Positions 1 through 8,802 of a stretch of 64,000 bases of DNA are shown piece after piece. The notes beneath the pieces were generated by a model. That model ran no database searches, was not told the DNA's origin, and saw nothing but the letters and a program-made list of their open reading frames with translations. Both the position numbers and the translations under genes were made by a program. The DNA lies in assembly GCF_001989615.1 (NCBI RefSeq), contig NZ_CP019067.1:248001-312000 (forward strand), given 5' to 3'. Within the stretch, counting starts at the first letter, position 1. Every line of letters starts with the position of its first letter. Source of the DNA: Halorientalis sp. IM1011. GTDB taxonomy: Archaea; Halobacteriota; Halobacteria; Halobacteriales; Haloarculaceae.

Positions 1-138
1 GGAGTCGGCGTCGCTCGCTTTGGCCTGCGTGGCCAGCGCGCCAGCCGCGGCGCGGGCGATGGTCGCCGCCCCACGAATCTCCATGTCGGCGATGTCGGCG
101 GCGACGGCTTCGACCGCCGGGGCAACCTCTCCGTCCAT
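1..138 (-). CDS. Ribose-1,5-bisphosphate isomerase, N-terminal part (cut by window edge)
   Basis: Only the first 46 codons are in the window. The visible N-terminus (a helix, then the motif MEIRGAATIARAAAGAL) matches the start of the archaeal eIF2B-alpha-like ribose-1,5-bisphosphate isomerases, which convert ribose-1,5-bisphosphate to ribulose-1,5-bisphosphate in the archaeal AMP/pentose-bisphosphate pathway. A TATA-like element at 162-169 lies about 27 bases before the ATG, so the mRNA is probably leaderless. The related eIF2B-type 5-methylthioribose-1-phosphate isomerase is a less likely alternative, because the MEIRGA...A motif is more typical of the isomerase named here. Confidence 0.72.
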   Translation of the reverse strand, partial: MDGEVAPAVEAVAADIADMEIRGAATIARAAAGALATQAKASDADS

Positions 139-201
139 GACACGGAACTACGAGGGCGGCAGTAAAAAGTGACCGGGCGCAGGGCCCCCGTTTCAGTAAT
201 C

Positions 202-1746
202 TCACTCCATGTAGCCCAACTGCTGGAGGCGTTCGGTGACCTCGGCGTCGTCGCGGCTGTCGTCCTCATCGGCGAGCGTGATCGGCTCCCTGCGCTCCCA
301 GTCGCGGTCGTCGGCGAAGATGTCCAGCACCTCGCCGGTCATATCCTCGGGCACGTCACAGCCGCTGGCGACCAGCACTGTGGGTGCGATGTCGAGGATG
401 CTGATGTCGTCCATCTCGCCCGCCTCCTCGAAGTCCGGCCCCGACGCGACGAAGATGCCGTTGGGGGTGTTCTCGGCAGCCCAGCGGTCCGGGCCGGTCT
501 GGATCACGCCGCCACCGACGCCGTCGTTGACGTGAACGCCCGGGCGCTGGTCGACGACAATTTCTGGCGCTTCGTCGACGTATGGCCCCTCGTAGACCTC
601 CTCGCCGCGGTAGACGTCGGTGAAGATCCGACCGTGTTCGTCCTCGACGGTGGCGAGGTCGGCCATCAGTTCTTCCCGGACCGACTCGGTATCGAAGTCG
701 GGGTTGAGGTAGATCGGTCCCTGCGCGCTGGCGACGGCCTTCGTCTCGTCGAGTTCGATAGCCTCCAGCTTCCGGGAGCGTTTCAGCCCTGCGCTCTGGG
801 GCACCAGCTCCTGGATCCGTTCGGGGACGACCTTCGCGAGGAAGTCGACGGCGCCGACGCGTTTGGCGGCCGAGAGGACGGTCTCTCGGTCGATGCCGAC
901 CCGCTTGAGGAGGCCGTCGACGGTCTGGGTGCGGGTCTGGTAGTCGTTCTCGGCCAGCCACTCGTTGACGTAGAACTCCGTCTGGGTGGCCGCCGAGCCG
1001 TGGTCGGACATAATGACGAGGTTGGTATCCTCCAGATCGTCCAGTCGGCCGAGCCACTCGTCGACGAGTTCCCAGGCGCGCTTGCTGGGCTCTTCGTCCC
1101 AGAAGAAGTGGTGGATGACGTTCAGATAGAAGAGCGTCACGTGCATGAAGTCGAGCTCTTCTTCCTGAAACAGCGAGAGAGCGACCTCGAAGCGCTTGTC
1201 CAGTAGCTCGAGGATGGCGTCGACTTCCGCGCCGCGTTCCTCGTTCGACGAGAGGAGGGGGTCGGGGTGAACCCGATAGTCGAACCGATCTTCGAGGTCG
1301 GCGGCCAGCGACTCGGGAGTGGTGTAGCCCGAGTCGATCGAGCGGTACTCACCCTCGACGGCGTCGGGGCCGCCGGCGACGACGGGGCCGTCGATCTCGC
1401 GGGGTGGATACATCGTCGGCATGTTGACGACGCCCGTGCTCTGACCGTCGTCGTTGAGGTAGTCCCAGAGTTCGGCGGTGTCGTAGTCGCCGCCGTTGAC
1501 GACCTCGATGACCCCCTCGTCGAGGTCGACCCGCTCGAACCAGAAGACGCCGAATCCGCCGGGGTCCTTCCCCGAGGAGTAGCACTTCCAGTTGGGGAAG
1601 GTGACGGGCGGCAGGCAACTCCGGTGCTCGGCCCAGGCCGATTCCTCGCGGAGGGCGGCGAGGTTCGGGAGGTCGCCGGCCTCGATCCAGGGGTCGAGCA
1701 ACCGCCAGCTCGCCCCGTCGAGGCCCACGACGAACGTCCGTGTCAT
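202..1746 (-). CDS. Alkaline-phosphatase superfamily phosphohydrolase/phosphodiesterase
   Basis: Predicted 514-residue metal-dependent hydrolase of the alkaline phosphatase/nucleotide pyrophosphatase superfamily. Visible landmarks are the first metal Asp in VVGLDGASW (D10), the likely nucleophile Thr in PPVTFPNW (T49), the SDHGS metal motif in mid-protein and a later GVHVND His. The ATG at 1746 was chosen because upstream codons are rich in Cys and Arg and unlike the family, while MTRTFVVGLDG is the usual start. No signal peptide is seen, so the enzyme is probably cytosolic. It is divergent from a polysaccharide deacetylase, which suggests a role in surface polysaccharide or lipid-linked sugar metabolism. 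The substrate is not evident. Confidence 0.8.
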   Translation of the reverse strand: MTRTFVVGLDGASWRLLDPWIEAGDLPNLAALREESAWAEHRSCLPPVTFPNWKCYSSGKDPGGFGVFWFERVDLDEGVIEVVNGGDYDTAELWDYLNDDGQSTGVVNMPTMYPPREIDGPVVAGGPDAVEGEYRSIDSGYTTPESLAADLEDRFDYRVHPDPLLSSNEERGAEVDAILELLDKRFEVALSLFQEEELDFMHVTLFYLNVIHHFFWDEEPSKRAWELVDEWLGRLDDLEDTNLVIMSDHGSAATQTEFYVNEWLAENDYQTRTQTVDGLLKRVGIDRETVLSAAKRVGAVDFLAKVVPERIQELVPQSAGLKRSRKLEAIELDETKAVASAQGPIYLNPDFDTESVREELMADLATVEDEHGRIFTDVYRGEEVYEGPYVDEAPEIVVDQRPGVHVNDGVGGGVIQTGPDRWAAENTPNGIFVASGPDFEEAGEMDDISILDIAPTVLVASGCDVPEDMTGEVLDIFADDRDWERREPITLADEDDSRDDAEVTERLQQLGYME

Positions 1747-1976
1747 GCCCGAGTCGACGACACGGACGCAACTATGTCTTTCCGTCCGCGGCTGGCAACC
1801 CGAGACGGCCGAGATCACCCCGCAACCGCCACAACGACAGCTTGAAGTGAGCCGACCCGGGCCACTTCACCAGTGCCTTCCGTCGCCCGTCCCGCCGGTA
1901 CGCGCGGCCGCCCCTCCCCCTCACCAGCGAGCGGTTCGTCCATGCAGTCCAAGCTTCGGCCGTCGGAGGTGGGCCG

Positions 1977-2870
1977 ATGAGCGACCGCGCCGTCCTCTCG
2001 ATCGACTTCGAGCTGTTCTCCCAGACGCCGGCCTACCGATCCGCGGCCGGCGAGACCGACGAGACTGGCGTCGGGCTGGAGGGTGGCGAGTTCCTCCGGG
2101 AGACGCTGGCCGCCCACGACGCGACGGCGACCTGTTTCGTCGTCTCCGAGGTGGCCGAGGAGTTTCCCGACGCCGTGACCGCGCTGGCCGACACCGGCTT
2201 CGAGATCGGGTCGCACACGCACACGCACCGCCATCTCTCCGAACTGTCGCCGGCCGACTGCCGCGAGGAGATCGGCCGCTCGAAGGAGATACTGGAACGA
2301 ACCACCGCCGAGCCGGTGACGGGGTTTCGCGCACCCTCGTTCGACATCGGCCCGAACCAGTTCGAAGCGCTGGGTGAGGCCGGCTACCGGTACGACTCGA
2401 GCATCGTTTCGAGTCGGGCGATTCCGGGCTGGTACGGCGGCGAGTTCGACCTTCACCGGCCCGCACCCGCCACCGAAGTCGACCCTGACGCTCCCGAGGA
2501 ACTCGCGGAGTTGCCCGTGAGCGTCATGCCGGGCCTGCGCCTCCCGCTGACGGGGACCTGGATCCGGTTTTTCGGCCCGCGCTACACGATCCTCGGGATG
2601 AAACTGCTCGCCCGCAGAGGAATTACGCCGGTACTGTACGTCCACCCGTGGGAACTGGTCGACCTCCCGGCCGTCGAGGGCGTTCCGAGTCGCGTCTACT
2701 ACCACACCGGCGAGTGGATGCGGCGGGCGGTCGAACGCATTCTCGAACAGCCCTTCGAGTTCGTGACTGCCCGATCGGTCGTCGCCGACGCCATCGCGAC
2801 CGATCCGGTCGATCCGGCCGAGACAGCACGTGGAGCCGGTGGGGCCGAGAGCTGGCCGGAGGGACGGTAG
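1977..2870 (+). CDS. Polysaccharide deacetylase (NodB-type, CE4)
   Basis: A 297-residue protein with a NodB homology domain. The catalytic Asp is in LSIDFELF (D10), the metal-binding His pair is in the segment SHTHTHRH (residues 79-86), and later motifs GFRAPSFDIG and VHPWEL fit the CE4 fold. Such enzymes remove N-acetyl (or formyl) groups from sugars in polysaccharides or lipid-linked precursors. There is no signal peptide, so cytosolic action on a precursor is likely. A good Shine-Dalgarno (GGAGGTGG) precedes the ATG. It forms a tight pair with the flippase-like gene starting two bases after its stop, pointing to exopolysaccharide or glycolipid export. Confidence 0.88.
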   Translation: MSDRAVLSIDFELFSQTPAYRSAAGETDETGVGLEGGEFLRETLAAHDATATCFVVSEVAEEFPDAVTALADTGFEIGSHTHTHRHLSELSPADCREEIGRSKEILERTTAEPVTGFRAPSFDIGPNQFEALGEAGYRYDSSIVSSRAIPGWYGGEFDLHRPAPATEVDPDAPEELAELPVSVMPGLRLPLTGTWIRFFGPRYTILGMKLLARRGITPVLYVHPWELVDLPAVEGVPSRVYYHTGEWMRRAVERILEQPFEFVTARSVVADAIATDPVDPAETARGAGGAESWPEGR

Positions 2871-2871
2871 C

Positions 2872-3906
2872 GTGTCCGGGCGCACCCGTCGCGGGATCGC
2901 GGTCACGATCCTGCAGTACGCGGTCGGGCTGGCGGCGCTCGCGTGGCTACTCACGCAGATCGACATCGCGAACGTCCTGAATCTGCTCGGGAACCTGGAC
3001 GCGGCGACGATTCTGGCCGTGCTGGCCGTGAGCGTCGCCGGCCTGCTGGCGCGGTTTTACACCTGGTACGTCGTGAGCCGACCGTTCGGGGCGGTTCGCT
3101 ACCGCGAGGCCGCCAGCGCCGATCTGATCGTGAAGTTCGTCAACCAGTTGCTCCCCTCCCGGCTCTCCGGGCGGGTCGCAGCGCCCTTCGTCATCCGGAG
3201 CCAGACCGGGATCGGCTACGCCGACGCGACGGCCGTGGCGGGCGTCCACACCGGAATTTACGCTGTGTACTACGGTCTCGTCGCACTGGTCGGCGTGGGC
3301 TTCGTCTTCGGACGGCTCCCCTGGGGCCTGCTCGCGCTGGTCGGGATGTCGACCGCCCTCTACGTCGCCGCCGGCGGGTTCGTGTTGCTCGCCGGGATGA
3401 ACCTCGAATTCCTGGATCGGCTCATCGAGGGGTTCGCCGGCCTCGTCGCTCGCGTTCCCCGGGTCGGCGGTCGGATAGCCGAACGTCTGCACAACATCAC
3501 GGAGTACACGACCGAATCGACCGACTCGTTCCGGCGGCTGACGACCGATCCGCGGGTCTGGCTCCAGTACGGCGTAGGCTGGCTCGGTGCACTGGTGCTC
3601 GCGCCCGGCCTGCGCGTCCTGCTCCTGCTGTGGGGCTTCGGGTCGGGCTTCGAGCCCGCCGTCTTGCTCCCGCTCGTTCTCGTGGCGGCCTACAGCGTCA
3701 CGCTGCTCCCGCTCACGCCGGGTGGGGTCGGGGTCACGGAGGCGACCGCGACGGCCGTGTTCGTCGCGCTGGGTGTCCCCGGCGACGTGATCGTCACCGT
3801 CGTCCTGATCGACCGCTTCCTCGGCACCTACCTCCCCGCCGTCGCGGGCTGGTACCCCTCGCTGAAAGTCGACGTATCGTCGCTCGCCCCGGACCAGGAA
3901 GCCTAG
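2872..3906 (+). CDS. Flippase-like integral membrane protein (LPG synthase TM / UPF0104 family)
   Basis: A hydrophobic protein of 344 residues with about eight membrane segments, of the family whose membrane domain is shared with lysylphosphatidylglycerol synthase (PF03706). Characteristic features are the NQLLPSRLSGR-like segment near residue 80 and the C-terminal LPLTPGGVGVTEAT motif. GTG at 2872 is preferred to an in-frame GTG at 2830 because a perfect GGAGGG lies eight bases upstream and this start directly follows the deacetylase stop. Haloarchaeal homologues sit in glycosylation loci and are thought to handle lipid-linked intermediates. Flippase activity is inference, not shown. Confidence 0.82.
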   Translation: MSGRTRRGIAVTILQYAVGLAALAWLLTQIDIANVLNLLGNLDAATILAVLAVSVAGLLARFYTWYVVSRPFGAVRYREAASADLIVKFVNQLLPSRLSGRVAAPFVIRSQTGIGYADATAVAGVHTGIYAVYYGLVALVGVGFVFGRLPWGLLALVGMSTALYVAAGGFVLLAGMNLEFLDRLIEGFAGLVARVPRVGGRIAERLHNITEYTTESTDSFRRLTTDPRVWLQYGVGWLGALVLAPGLRVLLLLWGFGSGFEPAVLLPLVLVAAYSVTLLPLTPGGVGVTEATATAVFVALGVPGDVIVTVVLIDRFLGTYLPAVAGWYPSLKVDVSSLAPDQEA

Positions 3907-3924
3907 CAGTGGGTCCCCTCTGCA

Positions 3925-4311
3925 TCACCTCTTCGGCGTAGCGCGATACAGGTACAGAGAAACCAGCACGAGCACGAGTTCCGCGGCCTTCGCGGCGATC
4001 GAGAGGGGATTGACGGGGCCGCTCATCACGACGTAGGCGACCACCGTCACCAGCGCGTAGACGGCCGCGACGAGGTAGAGTTCGCGTCGCCAGTAGCGGC
4101 TCACGAACAGGACGAGGCCGCCGAGGAATCCGAGGCCGTTCAGCGCGAACAGGAGCGCGGTCGTCGGATCGAACCCGACCACCTGCGGCGCGAGAACGAG
4201 GTGGATCACCCCCGTCAGGAGCGCCGCGAACACGGCGACGTACGCGACGGGGTTCGACGGTAGTTCGAACAGGGGTTGCGCGCCTTCGGTCGCGGACGAC
4301 GGAGCGGACAT
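3925..4311 (-). CDS. Small four-helix membrane protein of unknown function
   Basis: A 128-residue protein with four clear hydrophobic segments (about residues 22-42, 50-70, 77-96 and 103-122) and a short charged C-terminus. The start at MSAPSS was chosen because the much longer open frame upstream is Arg-rich shadow of the neighbouring glycosyltransferase. I recognise it only as a haloarchaea-specific membrane protein. It converges on the flippase gene and lies downstream of the glycosyltransferase on the same strand, so it may be an accessory of the envelope sugar locus. Confidence 0.65.
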   Translation of the reverse strand: MSAPSSATEGAQPLFELPSNPVAYVAVFAALLTGVIHLVLAPQVVGFDPTTALLFALNGLGFLGGLVLFVSRYWRRELYLVAAVYALVTVVAYVVMSGPVNPLSIAAKAAELVLVLVSLYLYRATPKR

Positions 4312-4412
4312 ACGCGGAACGCACCACGAACGGACGGAAAAGTTCGATTTCCGGGTGCCGGCTGATCGGTAGCGGGATCGGGTAGATCGATTGCCCGAAC
4401 CGTACCGCACTT

Positions 4413-6206
4413 CTAGAACGGGGGGAATCGACCGTAGCCACAGGCGCTGTCCCGCTGGAGGATCACCGTGTACTGGTTCTCCGCGAGTTCCTGCTCGTCG
4501 GCGTACTGGTCGGTCTGGGGAACCAGCCCGACGTGGAACAGGTCGGTCAGCGACCCCGGCGTCGGTCGGTCGGGGACGAAGTTCGGCGGTCGCGGCCCGA
4601 ACTCCGCGACGATCCGGTAGCTGTACTCGCCAGAGAGGAGTTCTCGGAAGTACTGCTGTTGTTCCTTCCCGTTGCGGTAGTACGTCCCGTTTTTCAGGTA
4701 GAGCAGGTCCCGGTACCCGAGCTGGATGTACTCGGGGCAGTCGTCGATGGCGGCCTCCTCGGCGTCGCTTTCGGGCCCGAACAGGTGGTTGATCCGCATG
4801 TCGTGGGGGATGGCGGCGTCGTGGAAGTCCCGGCGGTACACCTCCATCGTCGCGTTCTCGTCGGCGTTCTCCTGGAGCCAATCGGTCGCCTCGTCGCGAG
4901 GCATCGAGGCGTAGCCGCCGACGCCGACCCCCGCGTAGATCCCCGTCGTCACCAGCATGAGGGCGATCACGACCGTCCCGACGGAGCGATCCCACTCGCG
5001 CAACCGGATCAGCGACAGCGCGAGCAGGAGCGCGATCAGCGGGAAGGTCGGCAGCAGGTGGTGAACCCGGAAGTCGTGCCAGCGCGAGAACAACAGGAGG
5101 TAGGTCACGAGCGGGAGGACCGTCAGCGCGTAGGCGGGCGTGTACGTCGCCCGGTCGCGCACGGCGGCGAGACTGGCGACGACGCCGGCCAGCGCCGCGA
5201 CGAACAGCGGCAGGCCGAGTGCGCTGAAGTACCCGCGGAGGAACCACCACCAGACCGGTGCGGTCGGGCCGGTGACGCGGGTCCCGCGTTCCATCGACTG
5301 GCCGAACAGTCGCTCGAAGACGGGTTCGAAGCTCCCGACGAGGAAGGTCGGGTAGCCGGCCAGAATCGCGACCAGTCCGAGGAGCGCGCCGCCGACGACC
5401 AGTCGCGGCCGGAACAGCGCCCGTAACGTCGGCCCGTCGGTCCCCCAGGCCCGCAGGACGAACCCGACGCCGATCAGCGGGACGATGGGGGCGGCGGTCA
5501 GTTTGAACGCGATGGCGATCCCGCCAGCCGCACTGGCCGCGAAGAAGGCGGTTCCGTCGCCGGCCCGGACGTATCGGACGAGCAGGACGAGTGCGAGCAG
5601 GAGGAAAAAGAGTGCGGGCATGTCCTCCCCGCCCTCGTGGGCGATCGTGAGGAAGCCGAAGGTGAGCGTCAGGACGAGGGCCGCCAGCCGACCGGTCGCA
5701 CGGTCCCGGAGTTCGGTGCCGAGCCGGTAGGTCAGATAGACCGCGCCGACGGCGAACGCCACGTTGAACAGCCGAACGAAGACGAGACTCCACGTCCAGA
5801 TCCACTCCGGCGTCCCGTGCCAGACCGGGTAGTAGCCGAACTCCGGATCGGGGGGAAATCCAAGCCCGGTGAACGCGTTCAGATCGCCGGTCAGCACCGA
5901 GACGAGCAGGACGGGCAACAGCGCCAGCCCGAACAGGTAGAGTGTGGGGCCGAACGGGACGCGGCTCCACTCGACGCTGCGCTGGAGCGTCTCGATGCTC
6001 GGATCGGCGAGCATCCGGCCCATGGGGACCATCGCGTCCAGCAGGCGGCTCTTCTCGTCTCTGGTGGCGAAGTTGGGGATACGGTGCCAGAACCAGAAGC
6101 TACAGAGCACACCGGCGAGCAAGACGATGTAGGGCAGGTACGGATCCGCGCGGAGATCGTCTTCGACCTGCGCACGGACACGGGCGAGGAGGGCTCGCAG
6201 TGCCAT
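4413..6206 (-). CDS. GT-C membrane glycosyltransferase (PMT/GT39-like)
   Basis: A 597-residue protein with a first membrane helix followed by FATRDEKSR, whose Asp-Glu fits the catalytic acidic motif after TM1 in dolichyl-phosphate-mannose-dependent GT-C enzymes. About ten more membrane helices follow, then a soluble C-terminal domain of roughly 180 residues ending in a CGYGRFPPF tail. It should transfer a sugar from a dolichol-phosphate donor to a lipid or protein acceptor on the outer face of the membrane. A full-length paralogue lies at 39557-41452 with the same architecture and tail. The acceptor cannot be told from sequence. Confidence 0.8.
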   Translation of the reverse strand: MALRALLARVRAQVEDDLRADPYLPYIVLLAGVLCSFWFWHRIPNFATRDEKSRLLDAMVPMGRMLADPSIETLQRSVEWSRVPFGPTLYLFGLALLPVLLVSVLTGDLNAFTGLGFPPDPEFGYYPVWHGTPEWIWTWSLVFVRLFNVAFAVGAVYLTYRLGTELRDRATGRLAALVLTLTFGFLTIAHEGGEDMPALFFLLLALVLLVRYVRAGDGTAFFAASAAGGIAIAFKLTAAPIVPLIGVGFVLRAWGTDGPTLRALFRPRLVVGGALLGLVAILAGYPTFLVGSFEPVFERLFGQSMERGTRVTGPTAPVWWWFLRGYFSALGLPLFVAALAGVVASLAAVRDRATYTPAYALTVLPLVTYLLLFSRWHDFRVHHLLPTFPLIALLLALSLIRLREWDRSVGTVVIALMLVTTGIYAGVGVGGYASMPRDEATDWLQENADENATMEVYRRDFHDAAIPHDMRINHLFGPESDAEEAAIDDCPEYIQLGYRDLLYLKNGTYYRNGKEQQQYFRELLSGEYSYRIVAEFGPRPPNFVPDRPTPGSLTDLFHVGLVPQTDQYADEQELAENQYTVILQRDSACGYGRFPPF

Positions 6207-6260
6207 ACCGGACCCAATCCGCGACTGGGGTAAAAACTGACCGGAGTCGCTCGCTCGTCG

Positions 6261-7325
6261 TCAGTCGCTCGTCGGCGCGGCCAGGCCCACGTCGATCTCG
6301 CCGGCGTCGAGTTCTTCCTCGACCTCGCGGGCGGCCTGGACCATGTTCTCCATCTTGCCGTAGGCGACCTCGCGGGGCAGGAGCTTCAGCCCGCAGTCGG
6401 GCGAGACCGTCAACTGCTCGGGCGGGACGATCTCGAACCCTTTCTTGATGTTCTCCTTGATCTCCTCGACGGGTTCGACCTCGGCGACGTGGACGTCCAC
6501 GACGCCCAGCGCGAGGTCTTTCGTGAACTCGTGCTCGGTGAACACGTCGAGTTGCTCGTAGTTGCCGTTACAGAGTTCCAGATCGTACTCGTCGACGGGA
6601 TAGTCGAGCATCTCGGGGTAGATGCGCGAGTAGTCGCCGTAACAGACGTGGAGGCCGACGCGCACGTCCTCGGGGATGTCCTCGACGATCCGGTCGAGAC
6701 AGTTCCCGACGATGGCGTGGTCGTCGGGCGTCGTCGCCAGCGCCGGCTCGTCGATCTGGATGTACTTCGCGCCGGCGTCCACGAGGCGTTCGATCTCCTC
6801 GTTGACGAGGTCGGCCAGGTCGTAGGCCAGCGCCTCGTCGTCGTCGTAGACCTCGTTGAACGACCAGCTGGCGAGGGTGTAGGGGCCGGTGATCGGGACC
6901 TTGACCGGGCGCTCGGAGACGGAGTCGGTGAACTCGAACTCGTCGACGAGCCACTCCTGGCCGTACTCGACGTTCTCGACGACGGAGGGTTTATCGAAGT
7001 AGTTGTGACCCCAGACCTTCACGCGGCCGTTGAACTCGTAGCCCTCGATCAGGTGGGCGAAGTACTCGACCATCTCGTTCCGGCGCATCTCGCCGTCGAC
7101 GACGGCGTCCATCCCGGTGCGCTCGTGTTCCTTCGTGATGAGGCGGGCGGCGTCGTCGGTGGCCTCTTCCCAGTCGTCCTCGTCGAAACTCGCGTCCTCG
7201 TCTTCGAGGAGTTCGCGGGCGCGGTCGAGCCACTTGGGTTTCTTGTAACTGCCGACGACCGTCGTCAGCAGGAAGTGGTCGTTCGGGTGGTTCTCGGGAC
7301 GGAACTGCTCGCGGTTGTCGGTCAT
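6261..7325 (-). CDS. metE: Cobalamin-independent methionine synthase, catalytic (zinc) subunit
   Basis: A 354-residue homologue of the C-terminal barrel of MetE, which methylates homocysteine to methionine. Zinc ligands are visible as GLHVCYGDY (His and Cys) and SPDCGLKLLP (Cys), with acidic residues between. The phrase YIQIDEPAL and the ITGPYTLA motif are typical. The ATG at 7325 overlaps the TGA of the upstream gene (ATGA), so the two are translationally coupled. In archaea the core enzyme is a single barrel and often uses a non-folate methyl donor; the donor here is unknown. Confidence 0.88.
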   Translation of the reverse strand: MTDNREQFRPENHPNDHFLLTTVVGSYKKPKWLDRARELLEDEDASFDEDDWEEATDDAARLITKEHERTGMDAVVDGEMRRNEMVEYFAHLIEGYEFNGRVKVWGHNYFDKPSVVENVEYGQEWLVDEFEFTDSVSERPVKVPITGPYTLASWSFNEVYDDDEALAYDLADLVNEEIERLVDAGAKYIQIDEPALATTPDDHAIVGNCLDRIVEDIPEDVRVGLHVCYGDYSRIYPEMLDYPVDEYDLELCNGNYEQLDVFTEHEFTKDLALGVVDVHVAEVEPVEEIKENIKKGFEIVPPEQLTVSPDCGLKLLPREVAYGKMENMVQAAREVEEELDAGEIDVGLAAPTSD

Positions 7326-8317
7326 GCGGAGATCACCTCTTCGTTCACGGCGGCCAGCGCATCGAGTTTCGCCTCGTACTTGTTGACCGGCAGATAGAAC
7401 GTCTCGGTGTTGATCGTCGCGTAGATCGTCTCGAAGTCCGTGCTGGGCGTGTTGTCCTCGACCCACTCGATACGCTCGGCGATGGTCTCGGGCTCTTCGA
7501 CCAGCGTGTTCTGGCCGTCGACGAGGCCGAGCGCGATGTCGTCTTTGGTGCCGTACTCGCTGATGTTGTAGAGGTTGTCCTCGTGGTCGGCCACGAAGTC
7601 GAAGCCGACGGCGTCCACGTCGGCGTCCATCAGGTGGGCGTAGACTTTCTCGTCCAGCGCGCCCCAGTAGGTGTGGGCGACCACGTCTGCGTCGGCGGCG
7701 TCGGCGACCGCGTCGATGGCCTCGCTGGCACGTTCGTCCTCGCCGTCAGCGGGCGGGTTCTCGACCAGCGAGGGTTCGAGCAGGAACAGCGTCTCCACGT
7801 CGGGGAACTCGGCGATCTCGTCGGCCAGGAAGTCGGCGACCGCGTCGAGGAACGCGGCGTCGTCGCCGTAGTGTTCGTCGGTCGCGAGGTCGGCGAGCGA
7901 GTACGGACCTGGGAGGACCGCCTGCAGGCCGGAGTCGACCTGTTCGCTCGCGGCGTCGAGTTCGGCGGCCACGTCGCCGGTCGCGGCGAGGTCCTCGGTG
8001 ACGACCGGCTCCCGGTAGAAGTTGTTGTTGTCGTAGTACCGGACGATCCCGCGCGTCTCGACGGCGTCGGCGACCGCGAGCGGGTGAGCGATCATGTCGT
8101 CCCAGCGGCCCTGACCCTCGACGATCCGGTCGAGGCCGGCCGACTGCTGATGCTCGACGTACTCACTCCGGACGCGGTCGTACGCGTCCGTGATCTCGTC
8201 GCCCTCCGTCCCGTCGATCAGATCGGCCTTCTGATGGCCCTTCAGATCGGATAACTCGTCTTTCGCCCAGTCGGGCAAGGGGTACAACCCCGGCGTCGTC
8301 GTAACTACCTCTGACAT
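7322..8317 (-). CDS. MetE-like companion barrel lacking zinc ligands
   Basis: A 331-residue protein related to MetE-type barrels (GPYSLADLA, LLEPSL, VAHTYWG). It has no cysteine at all: where the downstream partner has HVCY this protein has HTYW, and the C-terminal zinc Cys is replaced in INTETFYLP. It therefore cannot bind catalytic zinc in the MetE manner. It is first in a two-gene operon with the catalytic subunit and overlaps it by four bases. The likely role is the counterpart of the N-terminal, zinc-free half of bacterial MetE, giving substrate binding or structure. A strong GTAGGAGGGT Shine-Dalgarno lies just before the ATG. Confidence 0.8.
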   Translation of the reverse strand: MSEVVTTTPGLYPLPDWAKDELSDLKGHQKADLIDGTEGDEITDAYDRVRSEYVEHQQSAGLDRIVEGQGRWDDMIAHPLAVADAVETRGIVRYYDNNNFYREPVVTEDLAATGDVAAELDAASEQVDSGLQAVLPGPYSLADLATDEHYGDDAAFLDAVADFLADEIAEFPDVETLFLLEPSLVENPPADGEDERASEAIDAVADAADADVVAHTYWGALDEKVYAHLMDADVDAVGFDFVADHEDNLYNISEYGTKDDIALGLVDGQNTLVEEPETIAERIEWVEDNTPSTDFETIYATINTETFYLPVNKYEAKLDALAAVNEEVISA

Positions 8318-8342
8318 TGCACCCTCCTACGAAATGACGGCC

Positions 8343-8352
8343 TTTAATATTT
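8343..8352 (-). promoter_or_regulatory. TATA box of the methionine synthase operon
   Basis: On the minus strand the element reads AAATATTAAA and is centred about 31 bases before the ATG at 8317. Together with the Shine-Dalgarno at 8321-8330 this implies a very short leader. No clear riboswitch-like structure is seen. Confidence 0.6.
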
Positions 8353-8589
8353 GCTAATCCATTTGATGCATGTGAGTTATCTTACACGGTCGCGGTGAGC
8401 CCGGACGAATAGCGTCGCGCCCACACGGCGCTGATGGAGGGGTCGGGTCTCCCATCCAGTTATCACATCCACCGTTCCAATCCGAGTCGGTAATTTTCTC
8501 TAGGAAGTGTATGAAATAATCTTCGTTGAGACAGCGGTACGTGTCTCTTCGCCTACTATAACTCACAGGTTCCAGTAGGGGGTAGTGGC

Positions 8590-8790
8590 ATGAAACGAGT
8601 TGCCACGAAAGTGATCCTCGCCGTCCTGGCGGGAGTGTTCGGGGTTGGAACAGCAGCGGCACAGTCAGGGGGAGACACCAGCAAGTTCGATCAGATCCTC
8701 GGGGAGCTCGTCGGACTGTCGGTGGAGTATTTGCCGGCGGAAGTGAACCAGGCACTCCTCGACCTGCTAACGTCACTCGGTCTCGTGTAG
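8590..8790 (+). CDS. Small secreted protein with Sec-type signal peptide
   Basis: A 66-residue protein: basic start (MKRVATK), hydrophobic core (VILAVLAGVFGVG) and an AxA-type cleavage site (TAAAQS, about residue 24), leaving a mature peptide of about 41 residues, SGGDTSKFDQ..., with an amphipathic C-terminus rich in Leu and Val. GGGGGTAG acts as a Shine-Dalgarno just before the ATG, the upstream 130 bases are AT-richer than surroundings, and a perfect hairpin with a T run follows the stop, all supporting a real gene. I do not recognise the family; an exported peptide or small envelope protein is possible. Confidence 0.6.
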   Translation: MKRVATKVILAVLAGVFGVGTAAAQSGGDTSKFDQILGELVGLSVEYLPAEVNQALLDLLTSLGLV

Positions 8791-8802
8791 ATCGTGGTGA
8801 CG

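Noticed and set aside
8354-8776. 140-codon minus-strand frame over the small secreted protein region
   Set aside because: It has no family-like segment, is rich in Arg, Pro and Cys, lacks the acidic composition of its neighbours and covers the better-supported small gene and its promoter.
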